DNA from: Verrucomicrobiota bacterium
GTDB lineage: Bacteria; Verrucomicrobiota; Kiritimatiellia; CAIQIC01; Lenti-01
Assembly: GCA_022709625.1 (NCBI GenBank)
Contig: JAKLIL010000131.1
Span: 1-5,811, forward strand
Length of the DNA: 5,811 nucleotides
Direction of reading: 5' to 3'
In this document: one piece after another, positions 5,240 through 5,811 of the stretch
Position numbering within the stretch: position 1 is the stretch's first letter
Layout: each line of letters opens with the position of its first letter
Made by a program: the position numbers and the translations under genes
The notes under the pieces: model-generated
Seen by the model: only the letters and a program-made list of their open reading frames with translations
The model's database searches: none
What the model was told of the DNA's origin: nothing

Positions 5240-5811
5240 ATGAGCAAGGACATTTCCCGCATCGTGACGGACTGGTCCTACGACCCGGACGAAGTCCGGG
5301 CGCGCTGGATCGTGGCCGACAACGGCCGCCGCATGGTGCAGCTCCGCCTCGACTTGGGCGTGTTCCAAATGGAAAGCGAAGGCCGCCCCGACGGTGCGCT
5401 CCCGCGCGGCTGCCTCTCCCTGCTGGATTTCTACGACGAAGAGGAGCGTCGCGCGCCGGGCAACGTCCTCGCGTACCAACTCGATGCCGATGCCTGCGCC
5501 GAACTGCAGCAGGAGGTCATGCAGTACTACTATCGCATCATGGCGTTCCACGCCTTGGGCGAGCGGCAGGGCGTGGCCAACGACAGCGACCACAACCTCG
5601 ATTTGATCGATATCGTCTCGGAATACGCCGTGGACGACGAAACGGCTTGGCAATTCATGCAGCTGTATCCCTACATGCGCATGATGAACGCCCGCGCCAA
5701 GGCCGAACTGGCCATGCAGGCCAACCGGTTTCCCGACGCCCAGCAGGAAGTGCGGCAGGCGGTTGGGGATCTCGAAAACTTTTTCGCCGAAAACTACGAG
5801 CCGACGAACGA
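5240..5811 (+). CDS. UVR-motif-associated protein of PVC-type bacteria, 3' end outside window
   Basis: The frame runs from ATG 5240 to the right edge with no stop; 190 whole codons are visible. AAGG (5227-5230) lies 9 bases before the ATG. The N-terminus MSKDISRIVTDWSYDPDEV leads into a block with VQLRLDLGVFQME (about 35-47), GRPDGALPRG and SLLDFYDEEE. A mostly helical part follows, with QQEVMQYYYRIMAFHALGE and a later helical-repeat-like stretch (AKAELAMQANRFPDAQQEV). No signal peptide or membrane helix is present, so it is probably cytosolic. From memory this arrangement matches planctomycete proteins annotated 'UvrB/UvrC motif-containing', in which a C-terminal UVR helix pair follows; that part is outside the window. 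UVR motifs mediate UvrB-UvrC contact but also occur in proteins not acting in DNA repair, so a repair role should not be assumed. No promoter is evident between the upstream terminator and the ATG. Confidence 0.8.
   Translation, partial: MSKDISRIVTDWSYDPDEVRARWIVADNGRRMVQLRLDLGVFQMESEGRPDGALPRGCLSLLDFYDEEERRAPGNVLAYQLDADACAELQQEVMQYYYRIMAFHALGERQGVANDSDHNLDLIDIVSEYAVDDETAWQFMQLYPYMRMMNARAKAELAMQANRFPDAQQEVRQAVGDLENFFAENYEPTN

Noticed and set aside
4760..5653. 297-codon minus-strand open frame over the Lys-rich gene and the start of the UVR-type gene.
   Set aside because: Its Phe/Leu/Ser/Ala runs are the antisense image of the Lys/Ala/Glu codons, it ignores a strong terminator, and both plus-strand genes have ribosome sites.

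Overview
This is a GC-rich bacterial window (roughly 60% G+C by eye) with tightly packed genes and no sign of phage, transposon, CRISPR, tRNA or rRNA sequence. Two observations suggest a member of the PVC group (Planctomycetota, Verrucomicrobiota, Kiritimatiellota): a LeuT-like transporter paired with a tiny MetS-type subunit, and a right-hand gene resembling the 'UvrB/UvrC motif-containing' proteins I associate with Planctomycetota. This placement rests on remembered family resemblance and is tentative.

Left part, plus strand (1-1301): the 3' two-thirds of a sodium-dependent NSS/SNF amino-acid transporter, cut by the window edge. It is followed by a 49-residue single-helix protein that overlaps it by 4 bases (ATGA) and has a strong Shine-Dalgarno sequence. 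The pair looks like a MetP/MetS-type importer.

Middle part, minus strand (1354-4304): read in the direction of transcription, it holds a GNAT acetyltransferase, an alpha/beta hydrolase, an ICMT/PEMT-like membrane methyltransferase and a small Kdo/WaaP- or RIO-like kinase. The methyltransferase and kinase overlap by 4 bases and are probably translationally coupled. The hydrolase lies 59 bases before the methyltransferase and may be in the same transcript. Candidate sigma-70-type promoters precede the hydrolase and the methyltransferase. The shared theme may be lipid or envelope modification, but that is inference.

The 4305-4766 intergenic region is relatively AT-rich at its centre. It carries divergent promoter candidates: one leftward, toward a doubtful small ORF and the GNAT gene, and one well-formed rightward promoter with an inverted repeat over its start site.

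Right part, plus strand (4767-5811): the rightward promoter drives a 131-residue secreted protein that is very rich in Lys, Ala and Glu, has six cysteines and partial 11-residue repeats, and ends at a near-textbook intrinsic terminator. It looks like an independent, well-expressed unit and is the least explained gene here. Just beyond it begins a cytosolic protein of the UVR-motif-associated type, cut off by the right edge before the expected C-terminal UVR motif.
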